This document shows, one piece after another, positions 44,170 through 54,600 of a stretch of DNA of 64,000 nucleotides. The DNA is from AAA164-E04 sp014239995 (lineage in GTDB: Bacteria > Verrucomicrobiota > Verrucomicrobiia > Limisphaerales > AAA164-E04): the NCBI GenBank assembly GCA_029247315.1, contig JAQWLM010000071.1, positions 14,122-78,121 of the forward strand. Reading direction: 5' to 3'. The notes under the pieces are model-generated. The model worked only from the letters and a program-made list of their open reading frames with translations. It ran no database searches and was not told where the DNA came from. The position numbers and the translations under genes are program-made. Numbering within the stretch: position 1 is the stretch's first letter; each line of letters starts with the position of its first letter.

Positions 44170-46158
44170 TTACTGAGCGATGACACCGGGTGTTGCTGCA
44201 ATATCCGAGGTTTGCGAGATGATCTCCTTGGCTTGTCTTACCGTTGCCTCGGCCGTCAAACCGTATTTGGTCCTCAGCTCTGTAACAGAAGTGGCATGCT
44301 CGATGAACTGATCAGGCCAACCGATGCGCAATACAGGGGTGTGAACGGCGTTTTCGGAGTAGCATTCCATGACGGAGGCACCATAACCTCCCGGGAGAGT
44401 GTGGTCTTCCATGGTGATCACCAAATCTGCGGCTTTTCCGTAAAAGAGTGTGACGGCTTCGTCGATGGGTTTGGTGAAGCGCGGATTGATGACGGCAAGA
44501 TCAAACTCCAAGGACGCAAGTTCATCGGCTGCCTTGCATGCCATGGAGTTTAAATTGCCCAATCCAAAAATAACAATCTTCGGATGTCCGGTGTTTTCGA
44601 AATTCCGGATGACCTCGGCTTTACCCAGCTCGAGAAGCCCGGGCTGGTCCTTGAGTTCCACTCCTTCCGATGCGCCACGCGGATAACGGATGAAGGTCGG
44701 GTGCTTCGTGAGTGTGCAGGTGAACATCATGTCGGCCAGCTCATCTTCATCCTTGGGTGCCATGGCGATGATGTTGGGAATGCAGCGCAAGTAGGCGATA
44801 TCGAACAAGCCGTGGTGTGTGGGTCCGTCCTGAGCAGACAACCCCGCTCTGTCCATGCAAAAGGTCACCGACAGATCTTGCAGCGCTGCATCATGAACGA
44901 TGCAGTCAAATGCCCGCTGCATGAAAGAGCTGTAAATAGCGACCACCGGGTGGAGACCCTTGGTGGCCATGCCACACGCGAAAATGACTGCGTGTTCCTC
45001 TGCAATACCAACATCGAAATACCGATCAGGCATTTCCTTTTCCAGATGTTTCAGACCTGTTCCTGTTGGCATCGCTGCCGTGATGCCAACCAAGGTGCTG
45101 TCCTTCCTGCAAAGCTTCACCAGGGTTTTACCGAAGATATCCTGCCATGCGGGGGGGGCATCCTTGCCCTTGATCGCGATGCCGGTTTTGACATTGTAGG
45201 GGCCCACTCCATGTAACTTCTCGGGATGCTTCACCGCCGCCTCAAAACCTTTTCCTTTCTGCGTCATGACATGGAGCACGATGGGTTGATCGCAGCTTTT
45301 CGCAAACTCCAATGCGGCGATCAGCATGGGCAGGTTATGACCATCAATGGGGCCCAGGTACCGCAGCCCCATTTCCTCGAAGATCAGGCTGCTGCCAAAT
45401 CCTCCCCGGCCATCGACATCTCCCTTATGGGTTGATTCCTCAAGAACAAGATTTGAAACAGTTCCTTTCAGCACCTCCTCAGCCTTATGTCCCAGCTTCA
45501 GGGCCAAGTCTCCCTTGGGGATACGCTTGAGCAGGCGTTGGAAATCCCGTTGCAGGCGATTGTAGGAAGGGTGGGTGATCAGCTTGTTTAAATACTGTGC
45601 AATCGCTCCGACATTCTTCGCGATGGACCATTCGTTGTCGTTCAGGATACCGATGAACTTATTCGTAGACTGTGCGATGTTGTTGAGGGCTTCAAATGAA
45701 ATACCATTTGTGAGTGCCGCATCTCCAAAAATGGAGACAACATGTTCATTGGTGCCGAGCCTGTCGCGCGCCACTGCGATGCCCAGCGCTGCCGAGAGAG
45801 CCGTACCCGCGTGCGCCGCGCCATAGCAGTCATGTTCACTTTCGGTGCGCAGAGCGAAACCGTTCAGGCCATTGGTTGTGCGGATGGTGTTGAAACGGTC
45901 CTTGCGGCCCGTGAAAAGCTTGTGCACATAGGTTTGGTGGCTGACGTCCCATGTGAACTTGTCCACAGGGGTGCTGAAGCAGCGGTGAAGCGCAATGGTC
46001 AACTCCACAACTCCGAGGTTGGGTCCCAGGTGACCACCATGCTTTGACAAGCCATGAATGAGTTCTTGACGAACATCATCTGCCAAGCTCTGTAATTGAT
46101 CCAAAGTCAGCTTTTTAATGTGCTCTGGGCTATCTATCATGTCCAAGTAACGACTCAT
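44170..46158 (-). CDS. dxs: 1-deoxy-D-xylulose-5-phosphate synthase
   Basis: A 662-residue thiamine-diphosphate enzyme that condenses pyruvate and glyceraldehyde 3-phosphate, the first step of the DXP isoprenoid pathway. Near the N-terminus, SKHGGHLGPNLGVVELTIAL and FTWDVSHQTYVHKLFTGR are family signatures. The cofactor motif is SIFGDAALTNGISFEALNNI with NDNEWSIAKNVG after it, the proton-relay Glu is in YFDVGIAEEHAVIFACGMA, and the C-terminal domain begins with HPKIVIFGLGNL. It starts 25 bases after xseB, a common gene neighbourhood. Its product also feeds the menaquinone side chain, in keeping with menG in this window. Confidence 0.97.
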   Translation of the reverse strand: MSRYLDMIDSPEHIKKLTLDQLQSLADDVRQELIHGLSKHGGHLGPNLGVVELTIALHRCFSTPVDKFTWDVSHQTYVHKLFTGRKDRFNTIRTTNGLNGFALRTESEHDCYGAAHAGTALSAALGIAVARDRLGTNEHVVSIFGDAALTNGISFEALNNIAQSTNKFIGILNDNEWSIAKNVGAIAQYLNKLITHPSYNRLQRDFQRLLKRIPKGDLALKLGHKAEEVLKGTVSNLVLEESTHKGDVDGRGGFGSSLIFEEMGLRYLGPIDGHNLPMLIAALEFAKSCDQPIVLHVMTQKGKGFEAAVKHPEKLHGVGPYNVKTGIAIKGKDAPPAWQDIFGKTLVKLCRKDSTLVGITAAMPTGTGLKHLEKEMPDRYFDVGIAEEHAVIFACGMATKGLHPVVAIYSSFMQRAFDCIVHDAALQDLSVTFCMDRAGLSAQDGPTHHGLFDIAYLRCIPNIIAMAPKDEDELADMMFTCTLTKHPTFIRYPRGASEGVELKDQPGLLELGKAEVIRNFENTGHPKIVIFGLGNLNSMACKAADELASLEFDLAVINPRFTKPIDEAVTLFYGKAADLVITMEDHTLPGGYGASVMECYSENAVHTPVLRIGWPDQFIEHATSVTELRTKYGLTAEATVRQAKEIISQTSDIAATPGVIAQ

Positions 46159-46183
46159 ACGACTTTCATAAAAATTTGGATGA

Positions 46184-46513
46184 TTATTGGGATTCTTCCC
46201 CTAGTGTCAATGGTTTGAGTCTGAATTTGTCATCAACATTTTTTTCTAATTGTTGAATGCGTTGTTCTGCCTGCTCGAGCTTTTTCTGGCAAACTGCCTG
46301 AAGCCGGACTCCTTTTTCATGACAGGTGAGGAGTTTTTCAAGGGGTAGCGTCTTGTTCTCCATCTCATCTACGATGGATTCCAACTGCTTCAACGCTTCT
46401 TCAAAAGACAGTGTATCCTCCTGAATATCTGTTTTTTCCTTGGTTTTGACTGTTTTAGCCACGGACTCAAGATAATATACAACCTTCCCCCCGTCCATCA
46501 TCTTTCTGGCCAT
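46184..46513 (-). CDS. xseB: Exodeoxyribonuclease VII small subunit
   Basis: A 109-residue protein. The conserved core is DTLSFEEALKQLESIVDEME followed by LPLEKLLTCHEKGVRLQAVC, ending in a coiled coil rich in Glu and Gln. It binds the C-terminal coiled coil of XseA (encoded at 29501-30964). I chose the ATG at 46513, preceded by AAAGG at a suitable distance. An upstream ATG at 46600 would add 29 residues with two Cys that do not belong to the family and would overlap the start region of the divergent gene. ATG at 46501 or 46498 is also possible. Confidence 0.9.
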   Translation of the reverse strand: MARKMMDGGKVVYYLESVAKTVKTKEKTDIQEDTLSFEEALKQLESIVDEMENKTLPLEKLLTCHEKGVRLQAVCQKKLEQAEQRIQQLEKNVDDKFRLKPLTLGEESQ

Positions 46514-46583
46514 GGAAACCTTTCTCGTTGCCTGTTGCTCACATTTGAGGCATGATATGGTTATATTTACCCTTGGGTTAAAA

Positions 46584-49500
46584 ATGAATTTTTCAGACAA
46601 AATTGTAGCATGGGCAAGGGCTGTCCGATCTCATTTTCTGGGTTTCTTTTGTAGCTTGGGCGTATCCTTGTCTGCAGCTGATGTTGAAGTGACCTTCAAC
46701 CGTGATATTCGTCCCATCCTTTCAAGCCATTGTTACGAATGCCATGGACCGGATGCGAAACAGCGCAAGGGGGGCAGTGGGGGGCTTCGCCTCGATACTC
46801 GGCACGGTGCCCTTGAAGACCTGGGTGAGGCGTCCGCAATTGTGCCTGGAGATCCGGATGCCAGTCTTGTCATCCAGCGGATATTGAGTTCGGATCCCGA
46901 CGATAAAATGCCACCGCCCGAGTCGGGTAAAGAAGTAAGTCAGGATGCCCTGGTAACTCTCAAAAAGTGGATTCAACAAGGGGCTCCATATGAGGATCAT
47001 TGGTCATACGTGCGCCCGGTGCGGCCCAACCCGCCCGCAGTGGAGGCAGTGGATTCAACCGTCTTTAATGCCATTGATCAATTCGTGCTTCAGCGGGTAG
47101 GGAAGCAAGGACTGCGTCAATCCAAGATGGCGGACCGTTACACTCTGGCGAGGCGTGCTGCACTTGATCTGACCGGACTCCCTCCCACCCCACAGGAGGC
47201 GGATCTTTTTGCGGCAGACTCCAATGTTAACGCCTACGAGACTTTTATTGACGCACTGCTCGAGAAAGATGCATTTGGTGAACATTGGGGAAGGTATTGG
47301 TTGGACCAGGCACGGTATGCTGATTCAGCTGGATATGCAGATGACCCACCTCGGACGATATGGGGTTTTCGGGACTACGTTATTCGAGCCATGAACGATA
47401 ACATTCCCTTTGACCAGTTTACCGTAGAGCAGATTGCGGGGGATTTGCTTCCTGATCCTACTGAAGATCAGTTGGTTGCCACGGCGTTTCATCGTAACAC
47501 CATGACCAACAACGAGGGTGGAACCAATGACGAGGAGTTTCGCAATGTCGCGGTGGTGGATCGCGTCACAACCACCATGGCGGTTTGGATGGGGACTACC
47601 ATGACCTGCGCCCAGTGCCATGACCACAAATATGACCCCATTTCCCAAGAGGATTTTTACAGATTTTTTGCCCTCTTCAACCAAACTGCAGATGCGGATC
47701 GTCGAGATGAAAGCCCCCTTCTTTCCCTCTACACCAAGGAACAAAAACAAAAACGAAGCCAACTTGAAACCGAGCGTCTGCACTTGGATAAGATGCTGAA
47801 AACACCCTCTGCGTCATTGCTTGTTGCTCGGCGCCTGTGGGAAAAACGACTCTTGAAGTCCCCAGCTTGGACGGCATTGTCACCTGTTTCCAGCACATCC
47901 TCCGAGGGAACGTCACTGAAACTTGGATCGGATCATGTTGTTGTGGCCCAAGGGGGTTCCGTCAGCGATACATACACGCTAGATTTTGAGATCAGTGAAG
48001 GGCGCCCCCTCACGGGGCTTCGCCTTGAGGCGTTGCCCCACTTGAAACTGACTGGACAAGGGCCTGGCTTTGACGCGGGTAACTTTCTCCTGACCTCGGT
48101 TCAGTCGGAACTCACGCCACCGCCAGGAAAAACGTCAACGGGGCAATTTGTGCGCCTTCGAGTGGAGGGTAAACAAAAAATTCTCTCGCTCGCCGAAGTG
48201 CAGGTTTTTCAGGGGGAGGTCAACCTCGCCCTTGAGGGGAAGGCAAGTCAAAGCAGCACGGCCTTTGACGGCCCTGCCCATGTAGCTGTTGATGGCAACA
48301 CGGATGGTGACTACCACGCTGCCAAAAGCACGACGCACACGGAGACAGAGGATAACCCGTGGTGGGAACTGGATCTGGGCAAGCACTCCGCAATCGACCG
48401 CATCACCATCTGGAATCGCACCGATGGCAATGTCCAAAGCCGACTTGATGGTCTTTCGATCGATCTTCTGAATGCCGAGCGGAAAGTGATTTGGAGCCAT
48501 ACAATCGAGAAAGCTCCCAAGGAAAGTGATTCTTTTATACCGGACGGAGCCCGCCCGGTTTCCTTTGATGCTGCCCATGCGGATTTTTCTCAGAGTGGAC
48601 ATCCTGCTTCCGATCTCATCAAGTCCGCTCCCGGCAAGACCAAGGGTTGGGCAGTCGCGCCCCGCACGGGCCAGGCTCATAACCTTCATTTACTTCTCTC
48701 CACCCCAGTTTACCTTGAGGCTGGGAGTCGACTTTCTGTGATGCTTGGTTTTGGTGATGGCTCCGAGAATACCAATCTTGGGCGATTTCGTTTGTCCATG
48801 ACTTCGGATGAGCAGGCGACTGATCTTGCGAGGACCCCGCCGGCTATCACAAAACTTTCCAAGATACCCGAGCTTCAGCGAAGCAAGGCAGACGAGCAGC
48901 ATCTTATCGATCACTACCTTTCCATTGCGCCTGATCTGGATGATGAGCGGGCGCGTTTACTTGTCGTTGATGCGGAACTTGCTGCAATCAAACCCCGCAC
49001 CACGGTGCCCGTGATGCGTCGCATTGCCATTGATGAGCATCGTGAAACGCACATTCAACGCCGAGGCAACTACCTCGATCTCGGTGCCACGGTGTCGCCT
49101 GGTATTCCCGGGGTTTTTGCACAATCGCTCAAGGATCCCCCCTCGGACCGGCTGGCCATGGCGCGCTGGTTGGTGAGTCGTGAGAATCCTCTTACCGGAA
49201 GGGTGATTGTTAATCGTATGTGGGAGTCCCTGTTCGGTGTGGGACTGGTTCGAACGAGCGAGGAGTTTGGTTCCCAGGGAGATCCACCTTCCCATCCAGG
49301 TTTGCTGGACTGGTTGGCAGTGGAATTCATCGATAGCGGATGGAATTTCAAGCACATGCTAAGGTTGATGGTGACTTCCGCTACCTACCGGCAATCCTCC
49401 AGAGTGACTCCCTCCACCTGGGAGAGCGATCCTGAAAATCGCTGGTTTGCCCGTGGTCCTCGCGTCCGCCTTTCGGCGGAAACCATCAGGGATCAGGCCC

Positions 49501-50084
49501 TTTTTGTCAGTGGTCTTCTGAGTGAAAAAAAGTATGGTCCTTCCGTCAATCCTCCTCAACCCAAGATGGGACTCAATGCCGCCTTCGGGGGGGGGATCGA
49601 CTGGAAAACCAGTGAGGGAGAAGATCGCTATCGGAAGGGTCTCTACACGACCTGGCGACGTTCCAATCCATATCCATCCATGGCGACATTTGACGCACCA
49701 AACCGTGAGGTTTGCATCCTGAAGAGGGATCGCAGTAATACCCCCCTGCAGGCTTTGGTGACACTCAACGATCCTGCATTTATCGAGGCCGCTCAGTCCT
49801 TGGCCCGTCGCATGTCGGCTGCGGCTTCCCATCCGGTGGGTAAACTGGAGCACGGATTTCGGCACTGCCTTACCCGGACCCCTTCGGAACCGGAGATCAG
49901 GCAACTGCTCAAGCTTTACACGCAGTCTTACGAAACCTATGTGGAGCGGGTTGAGGATGCGCGCCGCCTTGTGGAGAAACCGGTGGGTGCCATGACAGAC
50001 GGGGCCGACCCGAGAGAACTGGCCGCTTGGACAGTGGTTGCCAATGTCCTTCTCAACCTGGACGAAACCCTCATGAAACGATAA
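46584..50084 (+). CDS. PSD1 / planctomycete cytochrome c protein with an F-type-lectin/discoidin-like insert
   Basis: A 1166-residue exported protein, the longer paralogue of the one at 23826-26117. The signal peptide (SHFLGFFCSLGVSLSAA, about 16-32) supports ATG 46584; in-frame ATGs at 46512 and 46557 would add residues ahead of it. The cytochrome c motif is CYECHGPDAKQRKGG, and DUF1549 includes RRAALDLTGLPPTPQEADLF and a second CxxCH, CAQCHDHKYDPIS. Between DUF1549 and DUF1553 lies about 400 extra residues. Near residues 535-660 these read as a galactose-binding-like domain: LAEVQVFQGEVNLALEG, NPWWELDLGKHSAIDRITIW, then NRTDGNVQSRLDGLSID, close to the F-type lectin pattern. DUF1553 (GRVIVNRMWESLFGVGLVRT) ends the protein. 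A DUF1501 gene follows by 3 bases. Confidence 0.92.
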   Translation: MNFSDKIVAWARAVRSHFLGFFCSLGVSLSAADVEVTFNRDIRPILSSHCYECHGPDAKQRKGGSGGLRLDTRHGALEDLGEASAIVPGDPDASLVIQRILSSDPDDKMPPPESGKEVSQDALVTLKKWIQQGAPYEDHWSYVRPVRPNPPAVEAVDSTVFNAIDQFVLQRVGKQGLRQSKMADRYTLARRAALDLTGLPPTPQEADLFAADSNVNAYETFIDALLEKDAFGEHWGRYWLDQARYADSAGYADDPPRTIWGFRDYVIRAMNDNIPFDQFTVEQIAGDLLPDPTEDQLVATAFHRNTMTNNEGGTNDEEFRNVAVVDRVTTTMAVWMGTTMTCAQCHDHKYDPISQEDFYRFFALFNQTADADRRDESPLLSLYTKEQKQKRSQLETERLHLDKMLKTPSASLLVARRLWEKRLLKSPAWTALSPVSSTSSEGTSLKLGSDHVVVAQGGSVSDTYTLDFEISEGRPLTGLRLEALPHLKLTGQGPGFDAGNFLLTSVQSELTPPPGKTSTGQFVRLRVEGKQKILSLAEVQVFQGEVNLALEGKASQSSTAFDGPAHVAVDGNTDGDYHAAKSTTHTETEDNPWWELDLGKHSAIDRITIWNRTDGNVQSRLDGLSIDLLNAERKVIWSHTIEKAPKESDSFIPDGARPVSFDAAHADFSQSGHPASDLIKSAPGKTKGWAVAPRTGQAHNLHLLLSTPVYLEAGSRLSVMLGFGDGSENTNLGRFRLSMTSDEQATDLARTPPAITKLSKIPELQRSKADEQHLIDHYLSIAPDLDDERARLLVVDAELAAIKPRTTVPVMRRIAIDEHRETHIQRRGNYLDLGATVSPGIPGVFAQSLKDPPSDRLAMARWLVSRENPLTGRVIVNRMWESLFGVGLVRTSEEFGSQGDPPSHPGLLDWLAVEFIDSGWNFKHMLRLMVTSATYRQSSRVTPSTWESDPENRWFARGPRVRLSAETIRDQALFVSGLLSEKKYGPSVNPPQPKMGLNAAFGGGIDWKTSEGEDRYRKGLYTTWRRSNPYPSMATFDAPNREVCILKRDRSNTPLQALVTLNDPAFIEAAQSLARRMSAAASHPVGKLEHGFRHCLTRTPSEPEIRQLLKLYTQSYETYVERVEDARRLVEKPVGAMTDGADPRELAAWTVVANVLLNLDETLMKR

Positions 50085-50087
50085 GTT

Positions 50088-51578
50088 ATGTCTCAGAGCA
50101 AACCCATGGACCCATCCCTTTCAATGAATCCCGCCCTTGAATATCTGCGTCACCGAACGCGCCGGCATTTCTTCAAGGAATCAGCGGCTGGAGTTGGTGC
50201 CATGGCACTCTCAGAAATGCTCTCCAGCGAACTTCAGGCTTCCTCCGTGGCCGCCATCGAAAATCCGTTGCGTCAGAAGCTCCCTCACTTTGCACCCAAG
50301 GCCAAGCAGGTTATTTATCTGCACCTTACGGGTTCGCCACCGCACCTTGATTTGTTCGATTACAAGCCGGAATTGGTGAAGCACAGTGACCAGGATTGCC
50401 CGGATGCCTTCCTGAAAGGTAAACGCTTTGCATTTACCTCCGGTGTGCCAAAGTTGATGGGGACCCCCCGCACCTTTAAACGCCATGGGCAGGGTGGTAT
50501 CTGGTTGTCAGATGCCCTTCCGAATCTCCAGCAAGTGGCCGACGAATTGTGCGTGATCCGGTCCATGCATACCGACCAGTTCAACCATGCCCCGGCGGAA
50601 CTGCTGGTATATACCGGCTCACCGCGCCCCGGACGTCCCTCCATGGGGTCCTGGGCAACTTACGGTCTTGGAACCGAGAATCAGAATCTGCCTGGCTTTG
50701 TTGTGCTTATCTCCAGCGGCGTTCAACCCAATGGTGGACGCAATTCTTACGGGAGTGGTTTTCTTCCCTCAGTTTACCAGGGAGTTCAATGTCGTTCCAA
50801 GGGGGATCCTGTCCTGTTTGCTTCCGACCCGGCGGGTCTTCCCAGGGCGCTCCGGCGTAAGAGCCTTGATGCATTGAATGCGCTGAACGCTCTCCAGGCG
50901 GATGAAATGGGGCATCCCGAGACACGCACTCGCATGGCTCAGTATGAGCTTGCCTTTCGGATGCAGACCTCCGTCCCGGAGGTCATGGATATTTCCAAGG
51001 AAAAACCGGATCTTCTGGAGGATTATGGTGCGGAAATAGGTGCCTCCAGTTTTGCCAACAACTGTCTCTTGGCCCGGCGCCTGGTTGAGCAGGGAGTGAG
51101 GTACGTTCAATTATTTGACTGGGGATGGGATTTCCATGGCACTGGGCCCAACGAAGATATTCGGGATGGTCTTACACGCAAATGTGCCACGATGGAGAAA
51201 CCGGTTGCTGCCCTGATACGCGATCTGAGAAGACGCGGCATGCTGGACGAAACCCTGATCGTACTTGGAGGTGAATTTGGACGTACTCCTTTTCGAGAGG
51301 GGCGCACTGCGAAGGGGAAAATCCTGGGCCGGGATCACTTTCCTGACTGTTATTCGATGATGCTCGCCGGGGGTGGCGTCAAGGGGGGCATGATGTACGG
51401 CTCCTCGGATGAACTGGGATTCAGTGTAGCTGAGAATCCAGTGCATGTGCACGATCTGCAGGCTACGTTGTTGCATCAGCTTGGATTTGACCATGAGCGT
51501 CTGACCCATCGCTTTCAGGGAAGGGACTATCGCTTGACTGACGTCGCAGGAGAAGTGGTTCGTGGAATCCTGACTTGA
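50088..51578 (+). CDS. DUF1501 family protein, second copy
   Basis: A 496-residue paralogue of the DUF1501 protein at 22342-23817, with the same Tat-like leader (HRTRRHFFKESAAGVGAMAL, about 21-40). Shared landmarks are KQVIYLHLTGSPPHLDLFDY, RSMHTDQFNHAPAELLVY, MGSWATYGLG, YVQLFDWGWDFHG, LIVLGGEFGRTPF, GRDHFPDCYSMMLAGGGV and DLQATLLHQLGFDHERLTHR. It is shorter between the VMDIS and FANNC blocks. It follows the lectin-containing cytochrome protein by 3 bases and is surely its operon partner. The biochemical function is unknown. Confidence 0.95.
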   Translation: MSQSKPMDPSLSMNPALEYLRHRTRRHFFKESAAGVGAMALSEMLSSELQASSVAAIENPLRQKLPHFAPKAKQVIYLHLTGSPPHLDLFDYKPELVKHSDQDCPDAFLKGKRFAFTSGVPKLMGTPRTFKRHGQGGIWLSDALPNLQQVADELCVIRSMHTDQFNHAPAELLVYTGSPRPGRPSMGSWATYGLGTENQNLPGFVVLISSGVQPNGGRNSYGSGFLPSVYQGVQCRSKGDPVLFASDPAGLPRALRRKSLDALNALNALQADEMGHPETRTRMAQYELAFRMQTSVPEVMDISKEKPDLLEDYGAEIGASSFANNCLLARRLVEQGVRYVQLFDWGWDFHGTGPNEDIRDGLTRKCATMEKPVAALIRDLRRRGMLDETLIVLGGEFGRTPFREGRTAKGKILGRDHFPDCYSMMLAGGGVKGGMMYGSSDELGFSVAENPVHVHDLQATLLHQLGFDHERLTHRFQGRDYRLTDVAGEVVRGILT

Positions 51579-51687
51579 AGGCTGAGCATCGTATCAGTGC
51601 AGAGTTACGCATTAGTGGTGTAGCAACCTTCTCCTTGCCCAACCCAAGGTCACTGACCTGAATGCGTGAATTTCCCAGCCCCAAGGT

Positions 51688-54600
51688 TCATTCCAGGCTT
51701 GCTGATAGTCGGTAGAAACGCGTTGTTTCATCGGGGTTTTCATCCGTGAGGGAGATCGTTCCGCTTTCTTCCTCAGCAGGGACAGATGCAAGCATTTGCC
51801 ACTCATCGCTTGTGACATCCGTGGCATACTCCAGCGTGTAGCTTATACCCGGTATGGCCTGGAAGGTGAGTTTGATGGAAGCATGATCCACAACAATGGA
51901 ATCGATCCTCAACGAGTCTATTCCAGGATCCAAGGTTCCCGGTGAACCATGAATCAAGGTTCCAGCCCGCCAGGTTTCCGCCGTTGACGCATTCTTGGGA
52001 TATGCCTCCTCGTCTCTGAGGACCAGCGAGGCGCCTTCTCCATCGCTTGCATCGAACCAATTATCATCAAACACAAAATCCAGCAAGGGTGTGCCATCTG
52101 CTCCCTGCAGTATCAGGTTCTCTCCGCCGTTGGAAAGGTTGCCCTGATACGGACCCATGACCGAATGGGTGATGGATGGATATCGCGCCTTGAATGCCAT
52201 CATGTGTTTTGCAATGACCAGATAGGCTCCCGGGGCGAGTGGTACGGATTGGGTCTCAGATAGGGTAAATTGGATGCCCGCACTAAAACGCACGCCAGCC
52301 AGTTCGACCGTTTTATCGCCCACATTCCTGATTTCAATAAACTCAAAATCTTCATTTCGAAAAGTGATGCCGGGTCCCTCTTCCTCCACCGTGGCAGGTG
52401 CGGGGTTGTAATGGATTTCAGTGATGACAAGGTCTCCCGGTTTGGGGGGAGGGTTGAACGAAATCAATTTGGAAACAGGACCCGACCAGTAGTTCCTCAG
52501 TGGAGGATTGTTGGAGCCTGTGCGGCTCTGGTGTCCCTGATCAAAGATGCGGGCAAGAATCGGTGTGGATGTTTCTGGAGAGAAGGGGCTCGCATACCTG
52601 ATTGCCTTGTCCGAGGGGTCCCCTCCCATGGCCCTTGGATCCGAGCCATCCGTGGTGTAATAGATGATACCGTTCTCAGGGGATGTCAGAGACACCTTTG
52701 CATTAGCTCCGGTCCCTGTGATCCTCAAATTGGGAGGAGAAATAAATTGGCCATCCATAAATTGGATGCGATCATCAAGCCAGTCCTTCATGTGATTGAT
52801 CTCTCCCTGGTAGGTTCCCCCGTATTTTCCGCGCGGACTCTGGTTCCAGCGGTTCAGATTGCGTTTCTGAGCCTCGCGCAGTTCGCTTGCCATGCGGTCG
52901 ATGATGGCACGTATGTTCTGATTGCTGAATGTTGAGCGTCTCAAGATCTGGTAACGATCGATATACCGCTGCCAGAAATCTGCATCTCGAAACATGTCCC
53001 TCCACCAGGGATAGTTGAAAAAATCCGTACCCCGATCTCCATTGCTGCTGCGCCAAACCCGTGGGTTGGAATCGCGCCCGTCGGTTGATCCAAGTGCCCG
53101 ATCAAAGTCCCATATTGGTCCAAAGACAAGTTTGCCATTTCTGGGCTTATGAAAATAGCCACTCAAGCGCAACGCATCCACGTTAAAGGCCAGTACATTC
53201 AGGAGGTGATGGTCAATGGCAGCATCGACATCAATGAATCCCGCATACCCTTTTTCCCCGTCTGCCAGTGAACTGCGACCCAATGCCCTGCCCATGTCAT
53301 TGAAAAACTTCCGGATATAGCTTTCCTGTGCGTTTCGCTCCGGGCGTTCTATTTCCACTTCCTTGGGATAGACGTACTTGATCGATTGGCTAGCTGCTCC
53401 GAAACCGGAATCTCCCGGATCTGATCGATCGATTTTCAGGATATACCCCCCTGTGATGCCGGGGGGGCGATCGTGCTCAGGAAAAAGGCGCTCGACGTTC
53501 ACGCGATCCTCGTCGCGACTGATCTTCTCCATGAATGCATAGACACCATAATAATCACTCGAATTAACGGCTCCACCGTTTGTATTCAGGAACACCTCTA
53601 CAAAACGGGTGCGTGATGCCTGGCGTCCAATCTGGTTGCTCAGTTCGTAGATAAATGGGTTGTGCATGAGGGTCAGGTCAAAATTATAGGGCCCCCAGAG
53701 CACCCAATCCGATTCACTCGGCATCCCCAGCGGAGCGATGTTCTTGTTCTGGTCAAATTCATTCCACGCTTCCAGGCTGAGCGAGGGTTTGGAGCGTCCG
53801 GCGGTGCTTGATCCCCTTACCTTGATGCCTGAGCGCGTGGCGATGGTGGGAGCATGCTTAAAATCGGTGCGGGTTTCGCCCGGCTCGAATAACATCATGA
53901 AAGAGCCCTGCTTTGCATTTTGGGGAGGTTTTCCGCTACGATAGTTTTCAATGACAAGCACGGGTAAGTTAGAGTTGAAGTCCTCTACCTGGCTGTTTAA
54001 CTCAACATAGCTCTGACTTCTCACGCGACTTCGTGCAAGGCCAGGAATGATGGCAATGGCCCTGAGCTGTAAGGTGCGGTCAACGCGCATAGGCCCCTCA
54101 TACAGCGTGGACTCGGGAGAGGGTTGGCTTCCATCGGTGGTGTAACGGATTTCCACGGCCATGTCTGTTGTGGCATCAGGAACGGACAAAGTCAGTGTAA
54201 AAGGCTCCGTGAATACGTTGCTTTCCTTGGAGAATGTCACTTCCGGAGCCAAGGCCTGAATTGAGTCATTATTGGGCATGCCCGGTGATGGGGCGGGCAT
54301 GTAGCCCACGATCTGGTCGGCATCCGATGCCTGGCGGCCGATCAATTCGGGCAGGATGAGAATGTCCGAACTGTTGATGTTTCGATTCAGTCCCTGAATT
54401 GCCAGGATATTTGGGCCTGTTTTCAGCAGATCCAAGGCCGATGAGATGTCGATATCTACTGAGTTAAGGGCTTCACTGTCAGGCCTATCCTGGGTGGATG
54501 TCGATTGCCAGTTCAGGCTGTTGGGTTCATTGTCTGCAGCGATTTCCTTGCCGTTCAGGTAGGCGACATAGCCATCATCGTAGCGTATGCGGAGGATAAG

